A stretch of 64,000 nt of DNA from Yeosuana aquiaggeris (GTDB lineage Bacteria > Bacteroidota > Bacteroidia > Flavobacteriales > Flavobacteriaceae). A program made the translations under genes and the position numbers. This document shows positions 19,283 to 28,615 of the stretch, in pieces (the stretch's first letter is position 1; each line of letters begins with the position of its first letter). The stretch is from assembly GCF_044003965.1 (NCBI RefSeq), contig NZ_JBAWKC010000001.1, forward strand, positions 186,001-250,000. The letters run 5' to 3'. The notes under the pieces were generated by a model. It was not told where the DNA came from. It made no database searches and was given only the letters and a program-made list of their open reading frames with translations.

Positions 19283-19323
19283 AATAAAAAAGGAGCAGTC
19301 ATTTATTTAAAAAACTACTCCTT
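19283..19323 (-). terminator. Intrinsic terminator after GH16
   Basis: In minus orientation AAGGAGTAGT pairs with ACTGCTCCTT around a 14-base A/T loop and is followed by a T-run. One G-U pair forms only in the minus-strand RNA, which fixes the direction. It begins 7 bp after the GH16 stop codon and splits the enzyme genes into two transcription units, or acts as a partial terminator. Confidence 0.75.
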
Positions 19324-19330
19324 AAAGTTA

Positions 19331-20266
19331 TTATTTATATACTCTTACATAATCAACCAACATGGTTTGAGGAAATACAGAACTTGCATCTGGAAAACCA
19401 GAAAAAGAACCTCCAACAGCTAGATTTAAAATCATATAAAATGGATTTTCATTGAAGACCCATTGATTCCATGTTCTGTTTATACCAAAGCATTCCGATT
19501 CTGATAGTCCTTCACAGATATTCTCTGGCGGGTTACCTGTAGGTAAATCATTAGGGGTTATTTGATTGTATAACACATCATCAACATAATAATTGATGTA
19601 GTCTGGTCCCCATTCTACACCAAACACATGAAATTCAGTATCAAAACGACCTGAAGGCAATTCATAAGTTTTTGTAATTGGGTTACTTCCTGAATAACCA
19701 GGACCATGAACTGTACCATGTGTTATTGTAGGTTCACTTCCTTTATTTTCCATGATGTCAATTTCACCTATTTCGGGCCATACATCTCCTCCGGCAATGT
19801 CATCACCTAACATCCAAAACGCAGGCCATAAACCTTTACTCCAGGGTAATTTGATACGCGCTTCAAAACGTCCATATTTTTGTTTAAACAAACCTTTTGT
19901 TGTTATGCGACCTGATGTATAACCAGAACCCATAAAAGACTCCTGCTTGGCAATAATTTTCAACATCCCATTTTCAACAACAACATTATCTGCTCTATCT
20001 GTATAATACTGCAATTCCTGATTGCCCCATCCAGGAATACCTTCGGCGGCTCCGTTACCAATAACATATGCCCATTTGGTAGGATCTAGAGCTCCATCTG
20101 CATCAAACTCATCACTCCAAACAAGATTGGTTAAAGTCGTTACTGTTTGTATCTCATCTTTATTACAACTAGTTAACCCTAAAAAGGTCATGCAGACAAA
20201 AGCTATCATAGCCAATCTACTTTTGCTAATCCAACTGAATCTAGTATATCTATTTAAATATTTCAT
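19331..20266 (-). CDS. GH16 endo-beta-1,3-glucanase (laminarinase) lipoprotein
   Basis: A 311-residue lipoprotein (signal ending 'FLGLTSC', Cys34) made of one GH16 jelly-roll domain. The catalytic motif 'EIGEIDIMENKG' gives nucleophile Glu168, Asp170 and acid/base Glu173, and the 'DIMEN' form with the extra Met is the laminarinase-type active site. Upstream motifs 'NLVWSDEFDADGALDPTKW' and 'ELQYYTDRADN' are typical for laminarinases and not for agarases or carrageenases. The C-terminus 'QTMLVDYVRVYK' is the usual family end. No CBM is attached. It probably cuts laminarin at the surface before SusCD uptake. It is the third gene of the operon starting at 24952. Confidence 0.94.
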   Translation of the reverse strand: MKYLNRYTRFSWISKSRLAMIAFVCMTFLGLTSCNKDEIQTVTTLTNLVWSDEFDADGALDPTKWAYVIGNGAAEGIPGWGNQELQYYTDRADNVVVENGMLKIIAKQESFMGSGYTSGRITTKGLFKQKYGRFEARIKLPWSKGLWPAFWMLGDDIAGGDVWPEIGEIDIMENKGSEPTITHGTVHGPGYSGSNPITKTYELPSGRFDTEFHVFGVEWGPDYINYYVDDVLYNQITPNDLPTGNPPENICEGLSESECFGINRTWNQWVFNENPFYMILNLAVGGSFSGFPDASSVFPQTMLVDYVRVYK

Positions 20267-20298
20267 TTTTTATCTAATTTTAATTATGCTTGACTTAA

Positions 20299-21720
20299 TT
20301 ATTCTTTTGAGAAAAATATATTATCCACTGATAAGTTTTTTATGTTACCACCAGTATCAAACAATATTATCCCAAGTGCATTTCTTTGTAAACCAGGAAA
20401 ACTGGATAATGGTATTTTAAGTGACACCCACTGATTACTTGCTAAGCTACTAGCAGGGACGGTAAATGAATGACCTGTTTGACCATTATTAACATTGTTT
20501 ATTAATTCAATTCTAATAAAATCAGATGGACTTAAAGCTTCATTGACCCTGAAATCAATATTAAAATGTGTCATTTGAGTAGCGTCAATAGGAGCAACTC
20601 CTGGGCCCCCATACCTTCCATAAAACTCAATTCCAACAAAGTTTAGTAATGTATAATCTATAATGTTATTACCATCTTCAATAGTTGCACCCCCTAAAGT
20701 GGTTTGAAAAGGTTCATAAAACCCATTATAACCATCAACAGGCACATTTGCGTAAAAATCACTAAAAATTGAAATAATTCTTGCATCAGGAAAAGATTGT
20801 ACATTAACAGCTCCCTTAACTAAAACACCATCTAAAGTAGCGGTGATTTCCGCAGTACCTGTTGTTTTCACAGTAACTAAGCCTTCTTCTGAAACTGAAG
20901 CTACGCTAGGGTTTGATGATGAGAATGAAAAATAATTAGGTGTAGTTATTACCGTTACATCCTGACCATTTGACAAATTATAAGTACCAGTAAAACCAGA
21001 TATATTTAAAGTTTGTCCAGGAACTGAAATGAAGTCAGCTGTTGAACCTCCTAGCATTGTTGGTCTTGATTGACCTATATTACTAAGGTTTTCAAATTTA
21101 AGTTCGTCTATCCAAAAAGTGTATCCCATACCAGCAGTACTAGCTGATCCAGCCGCAAACAGAAACATTCCTTTTTCTTGAACTAATTTAGAAGGATCAG
21201 GAATTGGAATCGTATATTTTCTCCAATCTGTAGATAGTTGAATATTTCTTATCGCTACTGCATACTTGTCTTCTACAACACCTATCGGAAAATCATCCCC
21301 AAAAGCTGTCCCAAAACCTGCCTCGCCAATTGTTGCTGTGGTAGAGCCCTTTGCCCAAAAAGTAAGGGCATTATAACCGGTTAAATTTCTTCCCTCTCCT
21401 CGGTCTCTAAAAATACCACCTATATAGCCTCCGGCAGGATCCGTTTCAGCAGGAACATCAATTCTTATTGATGATTTTCCCTTATAAGCCACATTATCAT
21501 CCACACCAAATCCGTCTACGTTAGCTCCAGTTGCAGGATCAAATGATACAAAGAATTGATCTGTAAGTCCAACAGGCGCATCAGTAAATATTTCGGCACT
21601 ATTATTAAATGTTGCTGGAACAACATCATTAGAAAGGTCTCTTTCACAACTTAGCATGGTCAATAAAAGTATTGCAGCTGAAAAGACCATTTTTGTTGTT
21701 ATATTTTTTATTGTTTTCAT
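20299..21720 (-). CDS. Surface lipoprotein with CBM-like and BIG2 domains
   Basis: A 473-residue lipoprotein (signal 'LLLTMLSC', Cys25). The N-terminal ~200 residues form a beta-sandwich ('YKGKSSIRIDVP...GYNALTFWAKG...YTFWIDELKFEN') typical of galactose-binding-like carbohydrate-binding modules. A bacterial Ig-like BIG2 domain follows at about 235-310 ('SSSNPSVASVSEEGLVTVKTTG'). A second CBM-like sandwich ends the protein ('VSLKIPLSSFPG...NLSVDNIFFSKE'). No catalytic residues were recognised. It is 7 bp from the upstream glycosidase-barrel gene and 32 bp from GH16, so it is probably an accessory glycan-binding protein for those enzymes. Confidence 0.8.
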   Translation of the reverse strand: MKTIKNITTKMVFSAAILLLTMLSCERDLSNDVVPATFNNSAEIFTDAPVGLTDQFFVSFDPATGANVDGFGVDDNVAYKGKSSIRIDVPAETDPAGGYIGGIFRDRGEGRNLTGYNALTFWAKGSTTATIGEAGFGTAFGDDFPIGVVEDKYAVAIRNIQLSTDWRKYTIPIPDPSKLVQEKGMFLFAAGSASTAGMGYTFWIDELKFENLSNIGQSRPTMLGGSTADFISVPGQTLNISGFTGTYNLSNGQDVTVITTPNYFSFSSSNPSVASVSEEGLVTVKTTGTAEITATLDGVLVKGAVNVQSFPDARIISIFSDFYANVPVDGYNGFYEPFQTTLGGATIEDGNNIIDYTLLNFVGIEFYGRYGGPGVAPIDATQMTHFNIDFRVNEALSPSDFIRIELINNVNNGQTGHSFTVPASSLASNQWVSLKIPLSSFPGLQRNALGIILFDTGGNIKNLSVDNIFFSKE

Positions 21721-21727
21721 AGTTTTT

Positions 21728-24700
21728 TTATTTTCCTAAGTTAATATGAATGTAAGTCATTATTTCCCATTCAGAACCATTAGGAAATCCGACCGCACTA
21801 ATTATTTGTTGAGGGGGAAATGTGTCCTCGGTGGTTGCATTTGGAGTATATCTTGGCGAAAATTGATTTAATGATCTCCAAGTACCACGTATTCCTATTT
21901 GAGTACTAGGTAGAATAAACCAATCTGGTTTGCTAATAGTACTAGATATGTCTAACATCAATTGCAATGGGAACGTTAAGTTGAAATCTCTATGATAATC
22001 AAAAGGACCCCAATCATTAACTTTTACATGAGCATTTACTTTCATTTTCTTATAAATCGATCTAACGTCAGCTCCAAATCTTGTAATCGTTCTGTCAGAG
22101 TCTCCATTTGATTGACCGTTACCATAATAGAAGTTTCCTATAATTCCAAAGTCACGACCAAGTTTTGAAACCATTCTTGAATGTACTTCCCATAAATTTT
22201 GAGCTGGCACAGATTCTCCAAAAGCAAAGAATTGACGATTAGCAAGGAATCCAATATGAGCATCCATGGTTGTTGGTTGTCTGCGGAAAACAAATCCAGC
22301 ATTCATAGCAAATTTTGCGTCTTCAGCTCTATCATTATCCCATGAATACATCCAAGTACCAGGTGTCGGGTCATAGGTAAATAAAATTTCACCAGCAGTC
22401 GTTTCTCTATTACCATTTCTGACCGCGAAAGGATCGTCAATTACGTTTCTTAATCTACCAGGTGCATCTCCACCGTTTGGCATAGGATCAACTAAAGGTT
22501 GTTGATACATAAAATTAGGGGCTATTTGAATATCTCCAATAGAATATGTAAACCCTGTTAAAAAGTTTGCCATATTTCCACTACCACTATCCTTTAATTT
22601 CCAGCCTGTAAAAGTCTGAGTTTGATCAAAACCACCATTGGCAACTAGTCCCATTACAGAACCTTGAGCATACCAGTTAAACTTGCCTCCTGAGTAAGTG
22701 ATTTTTCCTTTACCTCCCCAATTATCACTAGATTTAATTTTGTCTACTACAACATTTCCATTGTCATCTATATCTTGGTAAGAAATTCCATTTAAAGGAC
22801 GTCCTCCCCAAATTCCTCCTACTGATAACCCTACTTTTCCGAACTCACTTTCAAAAACAAGAGTCGCTCTTTCTGTTGGCCACGCTGGAATTACACCACT
22901 TCGAACTTGATCCGCGTTTAATACACGTCTCCCATTTGCATCTAAAGGCACATCTTTACCTCCTCCAAAGAAAAGCACAGAATTTAGTGACTCATCAAAA
23001 TCTTTGTGATATATACCTGTTACATCCCAATGCCCTAATTTCTTTCTATATTTTAACAACATGGCTGGGTTAGCTCCCCACCATAATTGAGGTCCTATGG
23101 CGGCCTTTAATCCTGCTAATGAGCCTTTACCGTCAATTTCCATCCCTAAAATTTCACCATTATAGATGTCTAAATTAGGACCGTAGTTTGATTCAGGATA
23201 TAAACTAAAGAAATCTCCTTCATAACCCCAGTGATAATGACCCGTTCTATAGAATCCTCTGAAATCAAATTTCTTAGTATTCCATTCAAACTCTGCTTGA
23301 TAAACACGAACTCTATTATTATCATTTAAAATAAGGTCTTCTCCTGTAGATCCTTGAACAGATACAGGTCTGGAAACATTTTCATAAAATATTTCATTAA
23401 TTGGATTTGCAGCTACATTTCCTACAATATTGAAATTTACGTTCGCTCTCATGCTAGCTGTAGGTTTTGCTTCAACCCCAATAAAATAAGATTGCATATG
23501 ATCAAATCCGGTTCTACTAGGAAAGCTATTTGGCTCATCAGGGTCAACTAATGTAGGAGTGGTTAATAAAGAACCTCCAGTATTGAACGTGCTAAATCTA
23601 GCACTGAATTCACTAAGTCTTAACTTTTCTGTATCTCCACCACCTAAGGCAGCTTTGTCTCCACGTGCCCTTAACACGGCATCCATTAAATTCACTTTCT
23701 TGAAGAAATTATCTACAAACTCGGCATCAACACCTTCTGCATATACATCAAGACTATGTACGTCTTTTAAAGCGTAATAGGAAGCTCTAGGATATAATGT
23801 ATATAAGCCTCTTTCGTTAGTTGGTCCCTTTGCACAGATACCAAACCATTCTTCATTCATGTTGTTAGCACCTGGATATGCCATATCAATAGTGTATCCA
23901 CCTGCATTCCAGGTAGATTCAGTTTGGTGCGTATCGGCATCTTTTCTGTCATCAAATCCGGCTTTCCACCAGCCATCAGAAAATTGAAAAGTAAAACCTC
24001 CAATGGAATTGCCCGCTTTTCCTAAACCTGCCGCATTTTGGTAAATTTCTTTCCAGTTTTCTACATTGTAATAAGCTTGCATTTTTTGATCTTCGGCGTT
24101 CTCAATGGCGTTGTAAGCATCTGAACCAAACTCGGTAAACATGATAGGCAAGTTAAGTTTATCTTTAACTACTTGAAACATATCTCCAAAAGACACGCCC
24201 CTATAGGCATTTGTACCATATATATCTATGTCTTTACATTCTTCGGCAATGATATCTATAAATAAAACATCTCCATTACAAATAGCAACAGGGTGATTTG
24301 AATCTATAGCTTTCATAGCTTTACTTGCTTCGTTCATTAATTTATACATAGGCCTACCTCTAAGTTCTCCAACAGCGTTTATCTTTTCTTGACCTTCAGG
24401 GAAATCTTCTGTTTCAGCTCCTTGCCAAAACAGGCCATAATTATTTTCATTACCAATTAAGTACAATAAAATACCTGGTACATTCTTGTACTCGGTCACC
24501 ATATTTGTTATTTCTGACATTAATAACTCTTTTGTACGAGGATCTTTATAATCAGTAATTGGAGTCCATACTCCATCAATAGTTAAACCATATCTTCCAA
24601 AAGAGTCGTTTAGCATGGTATAAATACCATACCTCTCATAAATATATTTAACCCATTTAGCGGGAACACCAGTATATTGACGTATTACATTTACATTCAT

Positions 24701-24952
24701 GTTCTGTAAAAGTGCCATTTCAGCATCTAGTCCTGCTTTAATAATGTCGTCTGTCTTTTCATAGAATTTAGCATCTACTACATTGGTGCCAATTGGAACA
24801 TAATCCCAATTCATACCGTTAATCATAAAATCCTTCCCATTGACTACTAATTTCATCCCTTTATCATCCTTTACAACCTTCACTTTGTCCGCCTGAGCAA
24901 ACGCAGTCATTGTAAACAAGAAAAGTACTAATCCTAGAAAATTGTTTTTCAT
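21728..24952 (-). CDS. GH2-type glycosidase fused to an outer-membrane beta-barrel-like domain
   Basis: A 1074-residue protein with a type I signal peptide (MKNNFLGLVLFLFTMTAFAQ). Residues ~25-405 form a clan GH-A barrel: 'YLIGNENNYG' (probable acid/base Glu169), 'DIYGTNAYRG', 'PIMFTEFGSDAY' (probable nucleophile Glu274) and 'FTFQFSDGWWK'. From about 430 to the end the sequence changes to alternating hydrophobic/polar strands rich in Gly, Tyr, Trp and Phe with short turns ('EFEWNTKKFDFRGFYRTGHYHW', 'GFVFRRQPTTMDAHIGFLANRQF', ending 'WEIMTYIHINLGK'). This looks like an outer-membrane porin-like barrel, though the last residue is Lys rather than the usual Phe. It heads the operon with the CBM lipoprotein and GH16, with operator copy 2 upstream. 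The glycosidase call is solid; the barrel is inference from the residue pattern. Confidence 0.8.
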   Translation of the reverse strand: MKNNFLGLVLFLFTMTAFAQADKVKVVKDDKGMKLVVNGKDFMINGMNWDYVPIGTNVVDAKFYEKTDDIIKAGLDAEMALLQNMNVNVIRQYTGVPAKWVKYIYERYGIYTMLNDSFGRYGLTIDGVWTPITDYKDPRTKELLMSEITNMVTEYKNVPGILLYLIGNENNYGLFWQGAETEDFPEGQEKINAVGELRGRPMYKLMNEASKAMKAIDSNHPVAICNGDVLFIDIIAEECKDIDIYGTNAYRGVSFGDMFQVVKDKLNLPIMFTEFGSDAYNAIENAEDQKMQAYYNVENWKEIYQNAAGLGKAGNSIGGFTFQFSDGWWKAGFDDRKDADTHQTESTWNAGGYTIDMAYPGANNMNEEWFGICAKGPTNERGLYTLYPRASYYALKDVHSLDVYAEGVDAEFVDNFFKKVNLMDAVLRARGDKAALGGGDTEKLRLSEFSARFSTFNTGGSLLTTPTLVDPDEPNSFPSRTGFDHMQSYFIGVEAKPTASMRANVNFNIVGNVAANPINEIFYENVSRPVSVQGSTGEDLILNDNNRVRVYQAEFEWNTKKFDFRGFYRTGHYHWGYEGDFFSLYPESNYGPNLDIYNGEILGMEIDGKGSLAGLKAAIGPQLWWGANPAMLLKYRKKLGHWDVTGIYHKDFDESLNSVLFFGGGKDVPLDANGRRVLNADQVRSGVIPAWPTERATLVFESEFGKVGLSVGGIWGGRPLNGISYQDIDDNGNVVVDKIKSSDNWGGKGKITYSGGKFNWYAQGSVMGLVANGGFDQTQTFTGWKLKDSGSGNMANFLTGFTYSIGDIQIAPNFMYQQPLVDPMPNGGDAPGRLRNVIDDPFAVRNGNRETTAGEILFTYDPTPGTWMYSWDNDRAEDAKFAMNAGFVFRRQPTTMDAHIGFLANRQFFAFGESVPAQNLWEVHSRMVSKLGRDFGIIGNFYYGNGQSNGDSDRTITRFGADVRSIYKKMKVNAHVKVNDWGPFDYHRDFNLTFPLQLMLDISSTISKPDWFILPSTQIGIRGTWRSLNQFSPRYTPNATTEDTFPPQQIISAVGFPNGSEWEIMTYIHINLGK

Positions 24953-25112
24953 AATTCTATTTGATTTTTAGTTAACCATTACAAACATTCTCAAATCCTT
25001 TGTAATCAATTTTTGAATATAAAGAATATTTGGCCATTAATAAGAGTCGCTTCAACTCTCATTTTGTATAAATTTAAAGATAAAATATAATATTATCAAC
25101 TTTACTTAAAAC

Positions 25113-25133
25113 GCCTCAACAAAAAACATACAT
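25113..25133 (-). promoter_or_regulatory. Conserved block B, copy 2
   Basis: The plus strand reads GCCTCAACAAAAAACATACAT and is almost identical to 33266-33286. A further shared stretch, TTAACAATA(G/A)CA, lies at about 25164 here and 33317 there. It lies 161 bp upstream of the start at 24952 and 100 bp from operator A copy 2. The 24953-25612 interval otherwise holds no gene I can support. Confidence 0.6.
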
Positions 25134-25225
25134 CTTACAAAACCAACTGAGTATTAACGAAATATTAACAATAGCAACGCTTTATTGGTAATTCTTCTTT
25201 TTTGAATTAATAAAAGAATATGATA

Positions 25226-25244
25226 TGTTGTGGTAATGTATGGG
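25226..25244 (-). promoter_or_regulatory. Putative PUL operator (block A), copy 2
   Basis: TGTTGTGGTAATGTATGGG on the plus strand, identical over 19 bases to copy 1 and different at one base from copy 3. It is 274 bp upstream of the glycosidase-barrel gene and 369 bp from the susCD operon terminator, so it can only serve the downstream minus-strand operon. Confidence 0.7.
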
Positions 25245-25612
25245 AAATAGACCTATGTGTTGTGGCCTATATTTTAACAATAAAATCTGTGTCTTATTAT
25301 TATTGCGTTCAATACGGTTCTATCGGATGAATTAATTATAGAATTTAACGGTCATTCTGAAATCCTAATAAATCTATTTTAAGGCTTTATTAAAAAGGTA
25401 TGGACCTTAAAAAATAAACATAGAACTTGAGATTAATGATATAAACTAAAGCAATCGCTTTCCTTCCCAATTGGTTAAAATTTATAGGCATAGTTCCTAA
25501 CAAAAGAATTCAGGCATCAAGACCATTATCGCATCCATTAGGAATTGATACAATAAAAAATAAATAGTGTCTTTCTTTTCTCTAACTCGATAATTAAAAA
25601 TTTTGATTATAT

Positions 25613-25657
25613 AATGAATAAAAAAAGGAGTGTTAAACACCCCTTTTTTTATTCATT
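25613..25657 (-). terminator. Intrinsic terminator of the SusCD operon
   Basis: An 18-bp stem (left arm from 25613, right arm to 25657), including seven A-T pairs, a G/C core and a very small loop, lies 20 bp after the stop at 25677. One pair is A-C on the plus strand but a G-U wobble in the minus-strand RNA, so it acts in the minus direction. Confidence 0.85.
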
Positions 25658-25676
25658 AGCAATAAACAATTAGTTC

Positions 25677-26552
25677 CTATTCAGGTACTAATGTAAACCA
25701 CCAATTAAATTCATTATTCCCATCAGTTGTAGTTAATACCATTTCATCAGCTGAACGACTAAAGATGATATATTTATGATTACCACCGGCATAATAACCA
25801 ACGAAGCCCAAACCAGTTAAGCTAAGGGTTTCTACGCCTGCGGGAGCCGATAAAGACCATTGTTCGGTATAATCATCATAAAGATAATTTTCAACGTCAT
25901 TGCTGTTTATCGTACCTCCAGAACCTCCTAATTCATCGATAAGTGTAATTCGTCCAAATACGTCGCCATTAGTCACAGCCGTAAATGTTCCATCAATATT
26001 AAAAGTATAGCGGTCATCATACATACCGAGTCCATCTTTTTCATTTGCACCAGCACTATACCATTCAAAAGGAGTTGATCCTCCAACCGGTCCTAAACCG
26101 AAGTGAGGTTTAGCCTCGCCTTTAATTCTCCATACTCTTGAAGAATTAGAGGTAAGCATAGTTAGTAAGTCTGCAGGTGGTTCATAAAGAGATAATACTT
26201 CAACCTCAAATGTTTTACTTGAAGACATTCCTCCGGTTCCATAAGCAATAACCGTTATCGGATAGGTATTAAGTCCCAGTACTGTAAAGTCATGAGAAAC
26301 AGAACCGCCTTTTGCCAGTTTGGTTATATTTTGTATTACAAAATGAATTGCTGTTGCATTATCTGCGTTTGCTGTAAAATTCACCGTTCCACTTCCATCT
26401 CCATTTGGATTAGTGGCATCAGCTCCAACAATATCAACAGTTAAATCGATGTTTGTCGGCGCTATAAGTGCGCCCAGTTCCGCTTCATCATCTTGACAAG
26501 TAAATACTAAAAGTGCTAAAAAAACACCGAGTATATATTTTAAGTTTTTCAT
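25677..26552 (-). CDS. SusE/F-position surface glycan-binding lipoprotein
   Basis: I start this at the Met at 26552 (MKNLKYILGVFLALLVFTC, Cys19), which gives a 291-residue lipoprotein. An upstream ATG at 26600 would overlap the previous gene and spoil the signal. Residues ~25-120 form a PKD-like domain ('DGSGTVNFTANADNATAIHF', 'NTYPITVIAYGTGG'). The C-terminal ~170 residues ('SSRVWRIKGEAKPHFGLGP...NEFNWWFTLVPE') resemble a Trp-rich domain common in flavobacterial SusE-position proteins. No enzyme motif is present. It is the last gene of the susC-susD-SGBP operon, 25 bp after the preceding stop, and is expected to sit on the cell surface and bind laminarin. Confidence 0.82.
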   Translation of the reverse strand: MKNLKYILGVFLALLVFTCQDDEAELGALIAPTNIDLTVDIVGADATNPNGDGSGTVNFTANADNATAIHFVIQNITKLAKGGSVSHDFTVLGLNTYPITVIAYGTGGMSSSKTFEVEVLSLYEPPADLLTMLTSNSSRVWRIKGEAKPHFGLGPVGGSTPFEWYSAGANEKDGLGMYDDRYTFNIDGTFTAVTNGDVFGRITLIDELGGSGGTINSNDVENYLYDDYTEQWSLSAPAGVETLSLTGLGFVGYYAGGNHKYIIFSRSADEMVLTTTDGNNEFNWWFTLVPE

Positions 26553-26577
26553 AATTCTATCTTTAAAAATTTTGAAT

Positions 26578-28599
26578 TTAGTTATTTGAAATATCATCAA
26601 TATATATAGTATAATCCGCTGAACCGTCTCCTACAGTACCATTGTCCATAATCAATACCATGTTGTACCATTCTATAGCGGCATCTATCGTTGGAAAAAC
26701 AAAAGTTAATTCTTCCCAAGCATTAGCTACTGTTGATGTTGCAGTTATTTCTGCCGTTCCACTAACTGCCGGCCACGGCACCGCATCTTCAAATTTCATT
26801 AATAACTTCAATCCCACTCTTGGAGACCATACCTTCGCTGTAATTGTTACTGAACTACCCAAATCAAAAGGAATAGGCACTGTAATTTTAGAGCCTGCCC
26901 AAACTTGTCCTGGTCCTTTTACCATTTTAGCAACCATACTTGATGGGTTACCATTAGTATCAGGGTTTGCAATCACAGAAATCTCACCACCATCAAAAGA
27001 ACTTAATGCGTACTTTGGTTCAAAATCTAAAGTTGGATTTGTAGAGATATCATCAACATATATAGTGAAATCTGCTGAACCATCTCCTACCGTACCATTG
27101 TCCATAATCAACACCATATTGTACCAATCTATAGCGGTATCTATGCTAGGAAAAACAAAAGTTAATTCTTCCCAAGCGTTAGCCACTGTTGTTGTGGCGG
27201 TTATTTCTGCCGTTCCACTAACTGCCGGCCACGGCACCGCATCTTCAAATTTCATTAATAACTTCAATCCCACTCTTGGAGACCATACTTTTACGGTTAT
27301 TGACTCCGTTGCTCCTAAAACAAATGGTGAATCCAAAGTGATTTTGGAGCCTGCCCAAACTTGTCCTGCTCCTTTTACCATTTTAGCAACCATACTTGAA
27401 GGATTTCCATTAGTATCAGGATTTGCTATCACAGAAATTTCACCGCCATCAAAAGAACTTAATTGAAATGGTGCCTCAAAATTTAAGGGAAAGACTGTTG
27501 GTCCTGAACTTGGAGCCACTTGTTTTATGTTATCTACATAAAATGTCCAGTCTGAACCTCCTGTACCAACTGTACCGATATCAAAGAACCAAACCAGTTT
27601 TTGATAGGTTTTTGTCACATCAATATCACTGAAATCAATTAGCACTTCTTCCCATGCACTATTTCCAATTAAAGTGACTTCTTTCTCAAGAGCAATGGTG
27701 TTATCATCTAAATTTTCCAATTTAAACGTTAGCTTTCCTCCGGGACGAGGAGACCATACATCTAACTTAATAATCTTTTTGGTGCTCAAATCAATAGGTG
27801 CAGATAAAATAATTACATCTCCTGCCCATGGTTCTGGGCCGTCTTTGATTATTTGACCTACTTTAGCAGAAATATTCCCATTTGTATCTGGGTTATCTAC
27901 TACAGATGCAGAAGCCCCGCCAAATCCAATAAACTTACTCGCATCAAAAACTTCAAAATCGATTGGTAATTCTACGGGTGAAGAAATTGTTACTACTTCA
28001 GTAAGTTCAGAAGTTTCTGTTCCGCCACTTAAGGCCACTACTTTTATAGTATAATCGCCTACGGCAGGATATATAAAGCTTACAGTGCCATCTAACATTA
28101 ATGGTGTTGGTTCTTCATCTGGATTTGAAGTATCAAAATACACCTCAAAAGATGCTGCAAAATCAGCCGTGGCAGAAACATTTACTTTAAAAGGATTTGA
28201 ATCATCTATACTAGCGGTTATAGCCAAATTCTCAGGTGTACGGAATGAAACAACTAATTGTTGTGTTACTTTATTTTTTAACCCAGTTAATCCTGTGGCT
28301 TCAATAGTAACAGGATATGTTCCTTCTGCATAAATGTGTTCTATACTCTCTCCTTGTGCAACCACAACAGGTTCTGTAATAGCATCATCTCCAAGTGTAA
28401 CGCTATATGACACAGCCCCAATAGCATTAGGGACAATGGTTACATGCCCTGAATTATCCGGCGTTATCTGAAAAAAAGCAGATACTTCTGAAGGGGCTCG
28501 TGCTGTGGTCAAAAAATCTAAATTATTTTCGTCCTCTGTACAACTAAAAAGTACAAACAAGGCCAAACTGTAACTTAATAAATATTTTAATGTTCTCAT
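26578..28599 (-). CDS. Multi-modular surface glycan-binding lipoprotein
   Basis: A 673-residue lipoprotein (signal 'LALFVLFSC', Cys20). It has two N-terminal PKD-like domains (about 35-120 and 122-205), then three CBM-like beta-sandwich modules of about 150 residues each. The modules share 'GGxxSVxxNPDTNGN', 'WAGxxI', 'VWSPRxGxKLxxKxE' and 'YxDDI/YVDNI'. Modules 2 and 3 are nearly identical, also at DNA level. The same module type occurs in the partial gene at 1-1062. The module family may be CBM4/9-like, but I cannot name it with certainty. It lies 16 bp after susD. Tandem modules suggest avidity for a long glucan chain. Confidence 0.85.
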   Translation of the reverse strand: MRTLKYLLSYSLALFVLFSCTEDENNLDFLTTARAPSEVSAFFQITPDNSGHVTIVPNAIGAVSYSVTLGDDAITEPVVVAQGESIEHIYAEGTYPVTIEATGLTGLKNKVTQQLVVSFRTPENLAITASIDDSNPFKVNVSATADFAASFEVYFDTSNPDEEPTPLMLDGTVSFIYPAVGDYTIKVVALSGGTETSELTEVVTISSPVELPIDFEVFDASKFIGFGGASASVVDNPDTNGNISAKVGQIIKDGPEPWAGDVIILSAPIDLSTKKIIKLDVWSPRPGGKLTFKLENLDDNTIALEKEVTLIGNSAWEEVLIDFSDIDVTKTYQKLVWFFDIGTVGTGGSDWTFYVDNIKQVAPSSGPTVFPLNFEAPFQLSSFDGGEISVIANPDTNGNPSSMVAKMVKGAGQVWAGSKITLDSPFVLGATESITVKVWSPRVGLKLLMKFEDAVPWPAVSGTAEITATTTVANAWEELTFVFPSIDTAIDWYNMVLIMDNGTVGDGSADFTIYVDDISTNPTLDFEPKYALSSFDGGEISVIANPDTNGNPSSMVAKMVKGPGQVWAGSKITVPIPFDLGSSVTITAKVWSPRVGLKLLMKFEDAVPWPAVSGTAEITATSTVANAWEELTFVFPTIDAAIEWYNMVLIMDNGTVGDGSADYTIYIDDISNN
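26585..27008 (-). repeat. Tandem module repeat, copy 2 (3' module)
   Basis: DNA encoding the last CBM-like module. It matches 27041-27464 with a constant offset of 456 bp (152 codons); for example the run beginning GGCCACGGCACCGCATCTTC is at 26771 and again at 27227. Long stretches are base-identical, which points to a recent duplication or ongoing gene conversion. Confidence 0.85.
27041..27464 (-). repeat. Tandem module repeat, copy 1 (middle module)
   Basis: Partner of 26585-27008. Differences are concentrated in the segment around 'LDSPFVLGATESITVK' versus 'VPIPFDLGSSVTITAK', while the binding-face stretch (KLLMKFEDAVPWPAVSG) is unchanged. The preceding first module is only distantly similar, so only the last two modules arose by the recent duplication. 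Confidence 0.85.
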
Positions 28600-28615
28600 A
28601 GTTCTTTTTTTAAAT

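Noticed and set aside
26642..27466. 274-codon plus-strand open frame antisense to the surface glycan-binding protein
   Set aside because: It is the mirror of two near-identical repeat modules whose codon bias keeps the opposite frame open; the minus-strand gene has a lipoprotein signal and operon context.
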